Origin: Bacteroidia bacterium | GTDB taxonomy: Bacteria; Bacteroidota; Bacteroidia; NS11-12g; UBA9320 | Length of the DNA: 54,837 nucleotides | NCBI GenBank assembly: GCA_020053795.1 | Contig: JAGVMN010000047.1 | Coordinates: 1-54,837 of the forward strand | Direction: 5' to 3' | In this document: positions 35,409 through 44,493 of the stretch, piece after piece | Layout of the letters: each line of letters opens with the position of its first letter | Numbering within the stretch: the first letter of the stretch is position 1 | Made by a program: the position numbers and the translations under genes | The notes under the pieces: model-generated | The model's database searches: none | What the model was told of the DNA's origin: nothing | What the model saw: the letters and a program-made list of their open reading frames with translations, nothing else

Positions 35409-36368
35409 TTATGGTAAATTTCTTGAAATAAAATCATTCACACACTGTTCAATAGTCTCCGAAATGTCATGGTAATCCCTTCTCATAAATGGTTCGCCAA
35501 TGATTTGTTCATAAAGTTCAATGTACCGATTAGTTACGCTGTCAACGAATTCATTGGTCATTGTTGGAACAAACTCGCCTTCGCGACCCTGAAAACCATT
35601 TTCCATCAGCCATTTTCTTACAAACTCTTTGCTCAGTTGCCGCTGCTGCCTGTCTGCCTGTTGTATTGTTTCATAAGTATCACGATAAAAATACCGCGAG
35701 GAATCGGGCGTATGAATTTCGTCTATCAAAAGAATCTGCTCTTCAAAAAAACCAAACTCGTACTTCGTATCAACTAATATCAGATTGCGGGAGGCTGCTC
35801 GTTTGCTGCCATAATTAAAAAGCGAAAGTGCATAAGCCCCTATTTGATCTACTTGGCGTTTTTTTAGGATTTTTTGTTCATATATATCTTTTAGACTAAT
35901 GTCTAAGTCGTGTCCATCCTTGCTTTTTGTGGTTGGGGTTATTATGGGTTGCGGAAGTTGATCATTTTCTCCGAGTCCATCTGGAAGGGTGACACCACAA
36001 ATAGTTCTAATACCCGAGCTATAGAGCCTCCAAGCATGTCCGGCCAAATATCCTCTTACTACGATTTCCACAGGTATAGGATTACATTTTATGCCTATGG
36101 TAACATGCGGGTCTGGCTCTGCCAATTTCCAATTTGGTACCAAATCCCTGGTCTCGTCGAGGAATCTGGAGGCAATTTGATTGAGTACCTGACCTTTGTA
36201 AGGAATTGGTTTTGGAAGTACCTGATCAAACGCCGAAATCCTGTCACTGGCTACCAATACAAGAAATTTATCATCAATATTATAAACATCGCGAACCTTG
36301 CCTCGGGCGAAGTCCTTTTGCTTTTTAAAAAACAAGTTGGTTGACACCAATGTATCCATATTTGTCAT
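35409..36368 (-). CDS. purC: Phosphoribosylaminoimidazole-succinocarboxamide synthase
   Basis: SAICAR synthase: ATP-dependent joining of CAIR and aspartate in purine synthesis. Seen: N-terminal GKVRDVYNIDDKFLVLVASDRISAFD, VRGYLAGHAWRLY, LILVDTKYEFG and LIDEIHTPDSSRYFY. About 319 aa, the longer bacterial/yeast type rather than the 240-aa type. Start set at ATG 36366-36368; the ATG at 36357-36359 is an alternative, and a TTG at 36404 would sit on the predicted transcription start. Consensus promoter at 36412-36442. Confidence 0.95.
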   Translation of the reverse strand: MTNMDTLVSTNLFFKKQKDFARGKVRDVYNIDDKFLVLVASDRISAFDQVLPKPIPYKGQVLNQIASRFLDETRDLVPNWKLAEPDPHVTIGIKCNPIPVEIVVRGYLAGHAWRLYSSGIRTICGVTLPDGLGENDQLPQPIITPTTKSKDGHDLDISLKDIYEQKILKKRQVDQIGAYALSLFNYGSKRAASRNLILVDTKYEFGFFEEQILLIDEIHTPDSSRYFYRDTYETIQQADRQQRQLSKEFVRKWLMENGFQGREGEFVPTMTNEFVDSVTNRYIELYEQIIGEPFMRRDYHDISETIEQCVNDFISRNLP

Positions 36369-36411
36369 GATTTTGTCAGTTGCCTTATCTTTCGCTCTCT
36401 GCAAGCAGGTT

Positions 36412-36442
36412 CAAATCTAATCTACACGATGCTATGTTCAAA
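36412..36442 (-). promoter_or_regulatory. Consensus promoter of purC
   Basis: Minus strand TTTG (36439-36442), 19-nt spacer, TAGATTTG (36412-36419): perfect Bacteroidota promoter, predicting a start near 36405. Confidence 0.75.
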
Positions 36443-36473
36443 AATTAATTTCAAAAAAAATGATTTTTGGCTG

Positions 36474-37481
36474 TCATTTAAGATTTTGCAAAAAAGTAAA
36501 AGTATTGATATGATCGGCAAAGTCAGTTAATTTGGGTTTCTGAGAAAAACCAAAAGGAACAACTCCCTGACATAAATCTACGTTGCCAATGACGCATTGA
36601 ATATTGCTCTCCTTTTCTTTGATGCTTTTTTGTAACGCTTCCTGGGAGTTATAAAAGCTGTAAAATAAGGCACCCAATGGTGAATTGACGGCTTCGTCTT
36701 CCTTTAGCAATAGAAAACCCGTATCGAGATGGGGTGTTTGATTCAAAAGGTAAATGGCCCTGTGATAGGTGTAATTATTGGCGTATTTATGATGATCAAG
36801 CACAAATGAATATGGCATCAGATGATCCAAGATTCTGGTCAGATCAAATCCGGTGGGTAAAAAAAGTTTACCTACATTCCTGCACCCAAGTCCAAAATAC
36901 CTAAAAACATCCTCACCCAAAAGTTTTAAGTCATTATCCGAAATCTTATGCTGAATAACAGCTACTGACGTTCGATTTTTTCTGATCAGGTGAGGAATAT
37001 TTCTGAAATAGTATTCAAAATAACGCGATGTGTTATTCGAACCTGTTGCAATGACTGCATCAATATCGTTCAGTCGTTCTTTTATTTCCCAAAATTCATC
37101 AATACCAGGTAAAATAGTTTGGAGCTTTTTCAACAGATGTTGTATCAGAATTTCATCGTCTGACGATAATTTTATGACCGCTTTGTTTCCACTTAGCAGT
37201 ACACAAACAAAATCATGAAAGCCAACCAGTGGAATATTGCCTGCCATCACTATTCCAATATTCTTTGGAGATTTTTGCAGATGATTCTTCGGAGCTAATT
37301 TCACAAGATTGTTTACGGTTAGTATTTCTGACCAGTGTTTCAATGCGTATCGTGAATTATCAGGGGTAAACCACCCATTTTTGTGCGAGGCCATTGATAT
37401 GACATCGTTCCACTCTTCCGGCAGGCGACTTAGTTCTTCACCTAATTTTGCGAAAGCTTTTTGTATTTTTAATTGGTTCAT
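36474..37481 (-). CDS. LuxC-family acyl-CoA reductase
   Basis: A 335-aa protein from the ATG 37479-37481 (MNQLKIQKAFAKLGEEL). It is related to the aldehyde-dehydrogenase-like acyl-CoA/acyl-protein reductase family (LuxC): NIGIVMAGNIPLVGFHDFVCVLLSGNKA as the nucleotide-binding region, DAVIATGSNNTSRYFEYYF, and the region of the catalytic cysteine in YFGLGCRNVGKLFLP. The family reduces fatty acyl groups to aldehydes with NADPH. No luciferase or acyltransferase (luxD/E) is near. Bacteroidota carry such stand-alone genes; the physiological substrate is unknown. Confidence 0.82.
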   Translation of the reverse strand: MNQLKIQKAFAKLGEELSRLPEEWNDVISMASHKNGWFTPDNSRYALKHWSEILTVNNLVKLAPKNHLQKSPKNIGIVMAGNIPLVGFHDFVCVLLSGNKAVIKLSSDDEILIQHLLKKLQTILPGIDEFWEIKERLNDIDAVIATGSNNTSRYFEYYFRNIPHLIRKNRTSVAVIQHKISDNDLKLLGEDVFRYFGLGCRNVGKLFLPTGFDLTRILDHLMPYSFVLDHHKYANNYTYHRAIYLLNQTPHLDTGFLLLKEDEAVNSPLGALFYSFYNSQEALQKSIKEKESNIQCVIGNVDLCQGVVPFGFSQKPKLTDFADHINTFTFLQNLK

Positions 37482-37586
37482 TGAATTTAGCACACAAAGA
37501 ACGCTCAAAGAGTTTATACTATGTTTACAAGTGATTCAGATTCTTTTAATGACTAATTGAATTGAAATCGTTTATATTCGAACCTT

Positions 37587-38057
37587 ATGAAAATTTGGCG
37601 AAAACTATCGGGTGAACGACTGCTCAATTCCCTTACTTATGAAGTGGAGGCGGCCATCCTCCGTGAAAGAGAGAATCGTTTGAAAGTTTGTATTGGTTCC
37701 GATTCTCAAGTCAGGGGAGAGGTAACGGATTTTGCAACGGCTATCGTTTTTATACGTGAAGGCAAGGGAGGATTCATTTTTATGAATCATTACAAGTCGA
37801 ACATTAAATACTCCTTAAAAGAAAGAATGATCAAAGAGGTTTCAGATTCAATAGAAGTGGCATACGAACTTTGTCCATTGCTCGACAAATTCAATGTGGA
37901 ATTGGAGGTTCATGCGGACATCAATACGGATCCTCATTTCAAATCTAATGTGGCTCTTAAAGAAGCGATGGGATATATACTTGGGATGGGTTATACTTTC
38001 AAGGCAAAGCCCGATGCATTTGCCAGTTCTTACTGTGCTAACAAGGCAGTCAAATAA
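37587..38057 (+). CDS. YkuK family RNase H-like protein (DUF458)
   Basis: A 156-aa protein with an RNase H-like fold signature: LKVCIGSDSQVRGEVTDFATAIVF (first strand with acidic residue), a central helix KERMIKEVSDSIEVAYEL, LEVHADINTDPHFKSN (second acidic site) and a C-terminal GMGYTFKAKPDAFASSYCANK. It corresponds to B. subtilis YkuK. No activity is firmly assigned; nuclease or nucleic-acid binding is inferred from the fold. It diverges from the acyl-CoA reductase gene with about 100 nt between them. Confidence 0.82.
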   Translation: MKIWRKLSGERLLNSLTYEVEAAILRERENRLKVCIGSDSQVRGEVTDFATAIVFIREGKGGFIFMNHYKSNIKYSLKERMIKEVSDSIEVAYELCPLLDKFNVELEVHADINTDPHFKSNVALKEAMGYILGMGYTFKAKPDAFASSYCANKAVK

Positions 38058-38066
38058 TTGATGGCC

Positions 38067-38765
38067 CTATTTGTCATTTAGAATATAATTCTTCAACTTC
38101 TTTTGATTCTTTTTATAAATGACATTCCCTGCTTCGCAAACCAAACAGGTTTTGCTCCACACACCATGAACTGAAATATTTAATGTTGTCAACTTCAATG
38201 ACTTTAATTCTTTTAATTCTTTTATTCGGTGGAAGGCCAGATTAAGCTCGGCAGATAAATTTCCGAGATCATCGGCATCCCGATCGTGGTAACCGTTAGC
38301 TGATAATAGGTCAATACGCTTCTTTGCGGTGAAATAAAAATGCATTAAATGGTCAGCAAGTCCTTTCATCTGCATCTTTGTACTCTGAAATTTCTCAAAA
38401 CCAAACTCTTCAATAACTTCCCGGTAATGCCCAAATGCCTTGTTCGATATTGACAACAGATGTTCAACCATTTTATAAGCTTTTAGCTGGAGTTGGTTGT
38501 ACAAATACTGAGCGTGAATAAGACTGTTATCGAGTTCCTCTGTCTTCAGTCCGGCATAGGCTTTGTGAATTAATTCCATCCATTCGTCGGCAAATTCTTT
38601 GTTGAGATACCTTGCAAATGAATTAAAGTCATCAAGGTCATGAACGAAGCAAGCATGCTTTTTCAGAGCCAGTTTTAACATCTCTTCATCGGGCATATCA
38701 AACGGCCTGATAATTTTGTTGTCCAAAACAGGATATAGTAAAGTTAGTGCGATACGTTGCTGCAA
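38067..38765 (-). CDS. Hypothetical helical protein
   Basis: I do not recognise this 232-aa protein. It is nearly all helical with many charged and leucine residues (MVEHLLSISNKAFGHYREVIEEF, NLAFHRIKELKELKSLKLTTL). It has no signal peptide or membrane segment and ends with a basic tail (YKKNQKKLKNYILNDK) preceded by a CLVC pair. It is convergent with YkuK (9-nt gap). The start at MQQRIALTLLYP is the only good one. Confidence 0.6.
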   Translation of the reverse strand: MQQRIALTLLYPVLDNKIIRPFDMPDEEMLKLALKKHACFVHDLDDFNSFARYLNKEFADEWMELIHKAYAGLKTEELDNSLIHAQYLYNQLQLKAYKMVEHLLSISNKAFGHYREVIEEFGFEKFQSTKMQMKGLADHLMHFYFTAKKRIDLLSANGYHDRDADDLGNLSAELNLAFHRIKELKELKSLKLTTLNISVHGVWSKTCLVCEAGNVIYKKNQKKLKNYILNDK

Positions 38766-39087
38766 CGAAAAGAAACCGACATTATTTTATCTTTTTTAAT
38801 TAGTTCTTAACATTGTTGTCCGTTATTCCCTATTTTTTCGAAAGAAAATAATTTCTTTAGCAAAGGGTCGGAATAAGATAAATAGTAATTTTGGACGACA
38901 AGGACTACTTAACTAAATATTTGATTTTTAACATCTTAAAATACTTTTGCTTTAGACAGATGATGAAATGAAAAACCAGATATTTCATGAAATGAAACCT
39001 ATATGCAGTTGTTTAGATAGATTAAAAATAGAAGTTGTACATACCTAACCTGGAGGAAGGGCTATTGCATAACTGAAATCGTCAAAG

Positions 39088-39157
39088 AAAAAAGACCTCC
39101 CGTTTCCTCGGGAGGCTTCATTAAGGTAAGGTGACATATCCAATTTGGATTAAACGA
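39088..39157 (-). ncRNA. Candidate small RNA with own promoter and terminator
   Basis: On the minus strand the promoter at 39164-39195 predicts a start near 39157. About 40 nt later comes a strong hairpin CCTCCCG-AGGAAA-CGGGAGG (39096-39115, extendable by AAG/CTT) followed by TTTTTT (39088-39093). The transcript would be about 70 nt and contains no ORF of note. It lies in a 600-nt gap without genes. Expression is not shown. The other strand of the gap has a -7 box (38886-38893) and a doubtful 26-codon frame (38968-39048). Confidence 0.5.
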
Positions 39158-39163
39158 CATGGT

Positions 39164-39195
39164 CAAATATATTATCATGGTAAAAATTGAGCAAG
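39164..39195 (-). promoter_or_regulatory. Promoter of the candidate small RNA
   Basis: Minus strand CTTG (39192-39195), 20-nt spacer, TATATTTG (39164-39171): perfect -7 box, -33 box off by one base. Confidence 0.55.
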
Positions 39196-39364
39196 AATGT
39201 TTTGTCATTTTTTCTAAAGTGATTTTTATTATGACATTCCCGTTATATTTGAGGGTTGCTTGTGAACCCGATTGTTAAACCTATTCAATATTCCTTTTGC
39301 CTTTTGGCGGAATAACCATTTCAAGTTGTAACCAAAAAACGAAATTCAAATATTTATTAATCAG

Positions 39365-39778
39365 ATGCCCAGAATACTTGCCATAGATTATGGTAGAAAA
39401 CGTTGCGGTATAGCCGTTACAGATCAATTGAAACTTATTGCCAGACCACTTATTACGGTTAAAACAATTGATTTGATGAATTATCTTGAGTCTTATTTTA
39501 AAACAGAACCGGTAGAAACTGTGGTTGTGGGCCAACCTTTTCGTTTTGACGGAAGTCACCCTGAGATTGAAACTGAAATCCTTTACTTCATTGTTAAATT
39601 CAGTGAAAAATTTCCTGTAATGAAGGTCGAAAGGGTCAATGAGATGTTTACGAGCAAAGAAGCCATGCGTTCTCTGATTGCCTCTGGTGTAAAAAAAAAG
39701 CAACGACGCGATAAGAGTTTATTGGATTCTGCCAGTGCCGCTCTAATATTGCAGGATTACCTTCAAAACTGCCTATGA
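39365..39778 (+). CDS. ruvX: Holliday junction resolvase-like RuvX (YqgF)
   Basis: RNase H-fold nuclease of the YqgF/RuvX family, implicated in 16S rRNA 5'-end processing and also named a putative Holliday junction resolvase. Seen: ILAIDYGRKRCGIAVTD with the catalytic Asp, VVVGQPFRFDGS, RVNEMFTSKEA and KSLLDSASAALILQDYL with the second acidic site. 137 aa, usual length. Its stop overlaps the def start by 4 nt (ATGA), heading a four-gene operon ruvX-def-ubiA-maf. Confidence 0.92.
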   Translation: MPRILAIDYGRKRCGIAVTDQLKLIARPLITVKTIDLMNYLESYFKTEPVETVVVGQPFRFDGSHPEIETEILYFIVKFSEKFPVMKVERVNEMFTSKEAMRSLIASGVKKKQRRDKSLLDSASAALILQDYLQNCL

Positions 39779-40326
39779 TATTGCCAATTAGAGCCATTGG
39801 AGACCCAATTCTTCGAAAGAAATGTCTGGATATCGGTTCAGACTATCCCGGACTTTCCGATCTTATTGCAAACATGTTTCAAACGATGAAGGCCGCAAGG
39901 GGTGTGGGGCTTGCTGCTCCCCAAGTGGGCAAAGACATTCGCTTATTCATCGTAGATTCTCCAAGAATGTATGAAGACCCTGCACTCGGGATCCGAAAAG
40001 TTTTTATCAATGCCCGTATCGAGTCGGAGTTTGATGAAAGGTGGTCTTACGAAGAAGGTTGCCTGAGCATACCTGATGTCAGGGAGGATGTGGAAAGAAA
40101 TAAAAAAATCAGAATCCGGTTTCTGGATGAAAAATTTATGGAACATTCTGAAGAATATGACGACTTGAATGCCAGGGTTATCCAACATGAATACGATCAT
40201 ATTGAAGGAATACTTTTTGTTGACCACCTCTCAGCATTCAAAAGGCAATTGCTAAAAGGCAGGTTCAACAACATTTCGAAAGGCAAGGTATCGGTGGAAT
40301 ACAAAATGAAATTCCCTAAGACCTGA
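39775..40326 (+). CDS. def: Peptide deformylase
   Basis: Removes the formyl group from nascent N-formylmethionine peptides; Fe/Zn metalloenzyme. All three motifs are intact: GVGLAAPQVG, EEGCLSIP (Cys ligand) and HEYDH (two His ligands and catalytic Glu). 183 aa. Overlaps ruvX upstream and the prenyltransferase downstream (TGATG). Confidence 0.96.
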   Translation: MILPIRAIGDPILRKKCLDIGSDYPGLSDLIANMFQTMKAARGVGLAAPQVGKDIRLFIVDSPRMYEDPALGIRKVFINARIESEFDERWSYEEGCLSIPDVREDVERNKKIRIRFLDEKFMEHSEEYDDLNARVIQHEYDHIEGILFVDHLSAFKRQLLKGRFNNISKGKVSVEYKMKFPKT

Positions 40327-41186
40327 TGATAATAGGACTTTCTATTTTTCGACCTCTCAATTTATTTTTATTGGCAGCAACCCAGTTGCTGGCATTTTTG
40401 TTCTTGGATAATTCCCCCGATATCGGGCATTTGTTTTATCCTTCTGTTTGGCTGTTGATTACCGGAACACTGATGACCACTGCAGCCGGTTATCTTGTGA
40501 ACGATTTTTTCGACATGGATCGGGATACCATTAATAAGCCCGAAAAAGTTGTGATCGGTTTTTGGATAAAGAAAAGACTACTATGGCCGGCTTACACATT
40601 ACTGAATCTGGTGGCTCTTTTATGCTCCTTTCTCATATCGGTTCAATTACTGCTGCTGTTCGGCACCTTTATCGTATTATTGTTCTTATACTCCTGGAAG
40701 TGGAAAGACCTTCCGCTGCTTGGGAATTTGTTGATCGCATTTTTGGTCGCTGTTTCATTGCTTGTTGTTCGGCATGTCAATCCAAATATCAATACGAAAT
40801 TGCTAATGTTTTACGCCATGTTTGCTTTCTTTATTAATTGGCTTCGCGAAATGATCAAAGATATGGAGGATTTTTATGGTGACAAACAATTTGGTGCTCA
40901 TACACTGGCAGTATTGCTTGGAATGACCAGATCGAAATACTTTGTAACCGGGTTGACGATCTTTATACTCGCCTTGTTGTTCAGTTCATGGTCCATGTTT
41001 AAAGAATTCCTGCCCACACCTGAATTGTGGGTATTTGACGTTTACTATATATTGTGTCTGATGGTTCCATTGCTTTGGATGCTCTCGGAGCCGAACTTGC
41101 TCAACAGACAGCCGGATTATCATCTCATGAGTCAAATCTGTAAATATGTGATGGCTACCGGTGTCGCCTCTATGATGTTCTTCTAA
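40326..41186 (+). CDS. UbiA family prenyltransferase
   Basis: Integral membrane enzyme (286 aa, about eight helices) transferring a prenyl group to an acceptor. The two Asp-rich motifs that bind Mg and the prenyl diphosphate are present: NDFFDMDRDTINKPEK (about residue 60) and KDMEDFYGDKQFGAHTL (about 180). It resembles Bacteroidota members annotated as geranylgeranylglycerol-phosphate geranylgeranyltransferase-like, but acceptor (quinone or lipid) cannot be decided. Translationally coupled on both sides. Confidence 0.88.
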   Translation: MIIGLSIFRPLNLFLLAATQLLAFLFLDNSPDIGHLFYPSVWLLITGTLMTTAAGYLVNDFFDMDRDTINKPEKVVIGFWIKKRLLWPAYTLLNLVALLCSFLISVQLLLLFGTFIVLLFLYSWKWKDLPLLGNLLIAFLVAVSLLVVRHVNPNINTKLLMFYAMFAFFINWLREMIKDMEDFYGDKQFGAHTLAVLLGMTRSKYFVTGLTIFILALLFSSWSMFKEFLPTPELWVFDVYYILCLMVPLLWMLSEPNLLNRQPDYHLMSQICKYVMATGVASMMFF

Positions 41187-41800
41187 TGCCCAATCCCATT
41201 CTAAATCTGCCTAATGTCGTTTTGGCATCCGCTTCACCCCGAAGATATGAGTTATTAAAAAGTCTCGGAATTGCCTTCAAAGTAGTGAAACCGGACACTG
41301 ACGAGTCATTTTCAGTCTCTATTGCAGCCTTGGAGGTGGCCCCCTTTCTTGCCCGCAAAAAAGCTGAAGCCTATTCCGGATTGAAAACAGATGAAATTCT
41401 GATCACCTGCGATACAACTGTTTGCCTTGATGGTATGGTGATAAACAAACCTGAAAATAAAGATGAAGCCAGACAGATGTTACAAACATTGTCCGGCAGA
41501 GATCATACGGTTGTCACAGGGGTGTGCCTGAGGTCAGCAGAAAAAGAAGTTATCTTTTCAGAGAAAACACTGGTGCGATTTAAGAAACTGACCGAGAATG
41601 AAATTGATTATTATTTGGAGCATTTCAAACCATACGACAAAGCTGGTGCGTATGGCATTCAGGACTGGATTGGTTTTATCGGAGTCGAACGTATTGAAGG
41701 ATGTTTCTACAATGTGATGGGCCTTCCTGTTGCCAGACTTTATAAGGAATTAGTGGGTTGGATAGGGGGAGACTTTATGGGTTACACTGAGCGATTCTAA
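41186..41800 (+). CDS. maf: Maf-like nucleotide pyrophosphatase
   Basis: House-cleaning enzyme hydrolysing non-canonical or methylated NTPs such as dTTP/UTP-type substrates. Seen: LASASPRRYELLKSLG, RKKAEAY, ITCDTTVCLDG, GRDHTVVTGV and KAGAYGIQDWIGFIGVERIEG. 204 aa. Its ATG overlaps the upstream stop (TAATG); last gene of the operon. Confidence 0.93.
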   Translation: MPNPILNLPNVVLASASPRRYELLKSLGIAFKVVKPDTDESFSVSIAALEVAPFLARKKAEAYSGLKTDEILITCDTTVCLDGMVINKPENKDEARQMLQTLSGRDHTVVTGVCLRSAEKEVIFSEKTLVRFKKLTENEIDYYLEHFKPYDKAGAYGIQDWIGFIGVERIEGCFYNVMGLPVARLYKELVGWIGGDFMGYTERF

Positions 41801-41838
41801 AAGTAATTTGGATTTGAGAACGAAATCCATCGTTCGAG

Positions 41839-42410
41839 TTAAAGGTTAGAAAATTTGGCTGAAATAATTCGACAATATTTATTCATTGTCGGTTCAAAAA
41901 GAATGATTTCCGTTTCTAAATATCGGTTTATGGGCTTCATATAAAAACAATCAAGTTTTTGGTCTTGTTTAAATCTAAAGAGATTTTCGTTGAAGTTTAT
42001 CAATCTTATTAATCCTGTACTCAGATTATTCCTGTTGCCCGAACACAGCATCCCTTCAAACTTTGCTCGATAATACCAAACACATTCTCTACCCGTTTAA
42101 TTGTTTTTAAATGTATGGGCGTTGCTCATTTTTAGGTCATTTTTTAACGGCTTGTTCTTATAGCCTTTCTGTTAAACCTTGTTATTTATGAGGTATCTTG
42201 CTATTGCTTGTTCTTGTTTCTCACCCGTGTATGCACTTTCAGCGTTTAATTCCTGATCATTTTCTAAGCCCTTTACTGCCTGTATATCATGCTCAGAACA
42301 GCGGTTATAATATAAAGTGATAATGAATTTGCCTTTATTATCAACCTTAGTGTGATTTTATAAATGTAAAAAATATCTTCATTTTTCTTTGTTCGGCGGG
42401 CATCTATGTC
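41839..42410 (-). pseudogene. Remnant of an IS5-type transposase
   Basis: The minus strand still reads like the C-terminal half of an IS5-family DDE transposase: DIDARRTKKNEDIFYIYK (42357-42410), then after a 1-nt frameshift NHTKVDNKGKFIITLYYN, LNAESAYTGEKQEQAIARYL, a stop (42172-42174), QKGYKNKPLKNDLK, a second stop (42097-42099), and LSTGLIRLINFNENLFRFKQ. SAYTGEKQE and GYKNKPL are strong family signatures. The N-terminal half is unrecognisable and no terminal inverted repeats were found. The rest of the 790-nt gap (41801-42589) appears to be eroded element plus the promoter region of the next gene. Confidence 0.78.
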
Positions 42411-42561
42411 TTAGTATCGTGTCATATCCATTCTTAAACCTTTGTCTTTCAATCAAAAAGTTTTGTAATGGCTTGATTGTCAAATTTTAATTTACTGAAC
42501 CCTTCTAATGAAGGAATACCCGTTACGACTCAAGTGGTAGTCTGTGAAGATTTGATAATCC

Positions 42562-42569
42562 TATATTTG
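42562..42569 (+). promoter_or_regulatory. -7 box upstream of the FkbM methyltransferase
   Basis: TATATTTG, a perfect TAnnTTTG, 20 nt before the ATG at 42590; no clear -33 box. Confidence 0.4.
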
Positions 42570-42589
42570 CAGCATAAATTAAAGAAGTA

Positions 42590-43324
42590 ATGCTTAGGAA
42601 TTCAGTTGTTTGGTTGAAAAAAAAACTATCCCGAAAGACGAACTTTGATTCGATTGTAAGAGAAACTCGGGAATACGATATTGAGGGGATGAAGTTCTTT
42701 TTTAAGGATGTTAAAGGAAGTGAAACGTTACATTGGGTAATCAATGAAGCCCTGATAGAAGATGAGTATGGTTTGAAGAATATTGAATTTTTCGACAATG
42801 ATATTGTACTGGATATCGGTGCAAATATTGGTTGTATTTCAATATATTTGGCTAAGAAATTTCCCAATATCAGGATTCTGTCTTATGAGGCACATCCCGT
42901 AAATTTTCAGAATCTTTTGGAAAATATGGAAGCCAACGGCGTCACAAATGTTACGCCTTTTAATTTGGCAGTCCTGAACGAAACAGGAAAGCAAATGAAT
43001 ATTTATTTTGACAGTCAAAATTCGGGAGCAAGTAGCAGTTATACCATCAAAAAGTCTCATCATATTGCCAAAGTAGAAACTATATCTTTGGACGATATTT
43101 TGATTCAAAATAACATTAGCCGATTAAAGCTCTTAAAGATGGACTGCGAAGGTGCAGAATTCGATATACTTCAGGGTTCTCAAAAGATTAACACCATTGA
43201 AATTGAAAATTTAGGAATTGAAATTCATCGGTTTATGGAAAAATTTGACAAAAATGTAGATTCGTTATTAACTACCATTAACGGATTGAAGCTAAAAAAT
43301 AAAGTAATTAAAATACTTGGGTAG
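42590..43324 (+). CDS. FkbM family methyltransferase
   Basis: SAM-dependent O-methyltransferase of the FkbM family (244 aa). Motif I VLDIGANIGCISIYLAKKF, then SYEAHPVNFQNLLENM, and the hallmark KMDCEGAEFDIL near residue 185. Bacterial members of this group often methylate sugars of surface glycans; the neighbouring glycosyltransferase fits that (inference). It stands alone between the transposase remnant and a convergent glycosyltransferase. Confidence 0.87.
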   Translation: MLRNSVVWLKKKLSRKTNFDSIVRETREYDIEGMKFFFKDVKGSETLHWVINEALIEDEYGLKNIEFFDNDIVLDIGANIGCISIYLAKKFPNIRILSYEAHPVNFQNLLENMEANGVTNVTPFNLAVLNETGKQMNIYFDSQNSGASSSYTIKKSHHIAKVETISLDDILIQNNISRLKLLKMDCEGAEFDILQGSQKINTIEIENLGIEIHRFMEKFDKNVDSLLTTINGLKLKNKVIKILG

Positions 43325-43389
43325 AAAATGATTGGAGTCAATGTTGTTTTTTGGGTTGCAATGAATTTTAAGAGAACAATTTTACCAAA

Positions 43390-44484
43390 TCAATGTAGTT
43401 CACAATAGGATTTTATAAGAAGTTGGGCCACCCTTTCAGGTAAAAACAATTTCTGTCTAAGAGCAATTTTCTCAAACAGGTTCTTATCATTCATCACTTC
43501 AGCAATGCGGTCGATAGATTCTGCAATAGATTCGATATTTAAAGAAGAAAAGTAGAGTGCGGCATCTCCGGCAATTTCGGCCATGCTTGTGCATTCAGAA
43601 GTAAGGATTGGCAAGTTAAATTGAAGAGCATCCAAAACCGGTATTCCAAAACCTTCGTAATGCGAAGGGTAAATAAAAGCACAGGCGTTCAGATAATATG
43701 ATCTTATTTCCGCATCTGTTGGGTTGAAATGAATTGTTATTTTTTGTTTCAAGTTGAGATTTTCAACAAGTTTAAGGCAGTCTGTCGCAGTGTTTCCTTT
43801 TTTGCCTGCAATAACCAATTGCCAATACCTCGAGCTTTGACTATAAGCTGCAATTAAACGTTCAATGTTCTTGCGTTTCTCAAAACCGCTGATGCAAAGT
43901 AAATAGGGTTTTGTATTTATATCTCGATGTACAGTTCCATGAATTTTTGTTTGAACTTCAAAGGACGAAACAGGAGGGATGACGATAATTTTGTTTTCAT
44001 CAACACCATAAAATTTTATCAAATCTTTACGGGTGGCTTTCGAGATTGCTATGATTTTAGAAGCATTCTTGCAAACCAGTCTGGTTTTTTGATCGTAGAT
44101 AAATCTATCTGCAGGTTTATAATATTCGGGAAGGCGTTTGAAAAGCAGATCGTGAATGGTTACAATTCCCGGTATTTTACATTTATCCAGATTCAGAGGC
44201 AATTCATTACTCAACCCATGAAAGAGATCAATCTTGTCGCGTTTTAGGTCTCTGCCAATACCAAATGTTCGCCAAACAAAAGAAGGAAATGAGCTTTTAT
44301 TTGTATGAATATGAGCATCAAAAGTTTTAGCTTCCCTCTCGAAAGAACCTCCGGCTTTAGGTGAATAAAGATGGTATTGGTTTTCGGGATATTTCTCAAC
44401 TAACAACTTTACCAAACTGCGGCTGTAATGTCCCAGTCCTGTTCGGTTATGAAAAAAACGTTTTGCATCGAATCCAATGTTCAT
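43390..44484 (-). CDS. Glycosyltransferase family 1 (GT4-type)
   Basis: GT-B fold glycosyltransferase, 364 aa. N-terminal acceptor half begins MNIGFDAKRFFHNRTGLGHYSRSL. C-terminal half has CISGFEKRKNIERLIAAYSQS and the donor-binding EGFGIPVLDALQFNLPILTSE with its EX7E-like motif, then DAALYFSSLN. The sugar and acceptor are not predictable. It begins 9 nt after the dapD stop, so it is likely read from the dapD promoter. Confidence 0.88.
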   Translation of the reverse strand: MNIGFDAKRFFHNRTGLGHYSRSLVKLLVEKYPENQYHLYSPKAGGSFEREAKTFDAHIHTNKSSFPSFVWRTFGIGRDLKRDKIDLFHGLSNELPLNLDKCKIPGIVTIHDLLFKRLPEYYKPADRFIYDQKTRLVCKNASKIIAISKATRKDLIKFYGVDENKIIVIPPVSSFEVQTKIHGTVHRDINTKPYLLCISGFEKRKNIERLIAAYSQSSRYWQLVIAGKKGNTATDCLKLVENLNLKQKITIHFNPTDAEIRSYYLNACAFIYPSHYEGFGIPVLDALQFNLPILTSECTSMAEIAGDAALYFSSLNIESIAESIDRIAEVMNDKNLFEKIALRQKLFLPERVAQLLIKSYCELH

Positions 44485-44493
44485 TGGTTTGAT

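Noticed and set aside
38968-39048. 26-codon ORF downstream of a TAATTTTG box at 38886-38893
   Set aside because: Too short, no clear ribosome binding site or recognisable motif; kept only as a remark under the small RNA.
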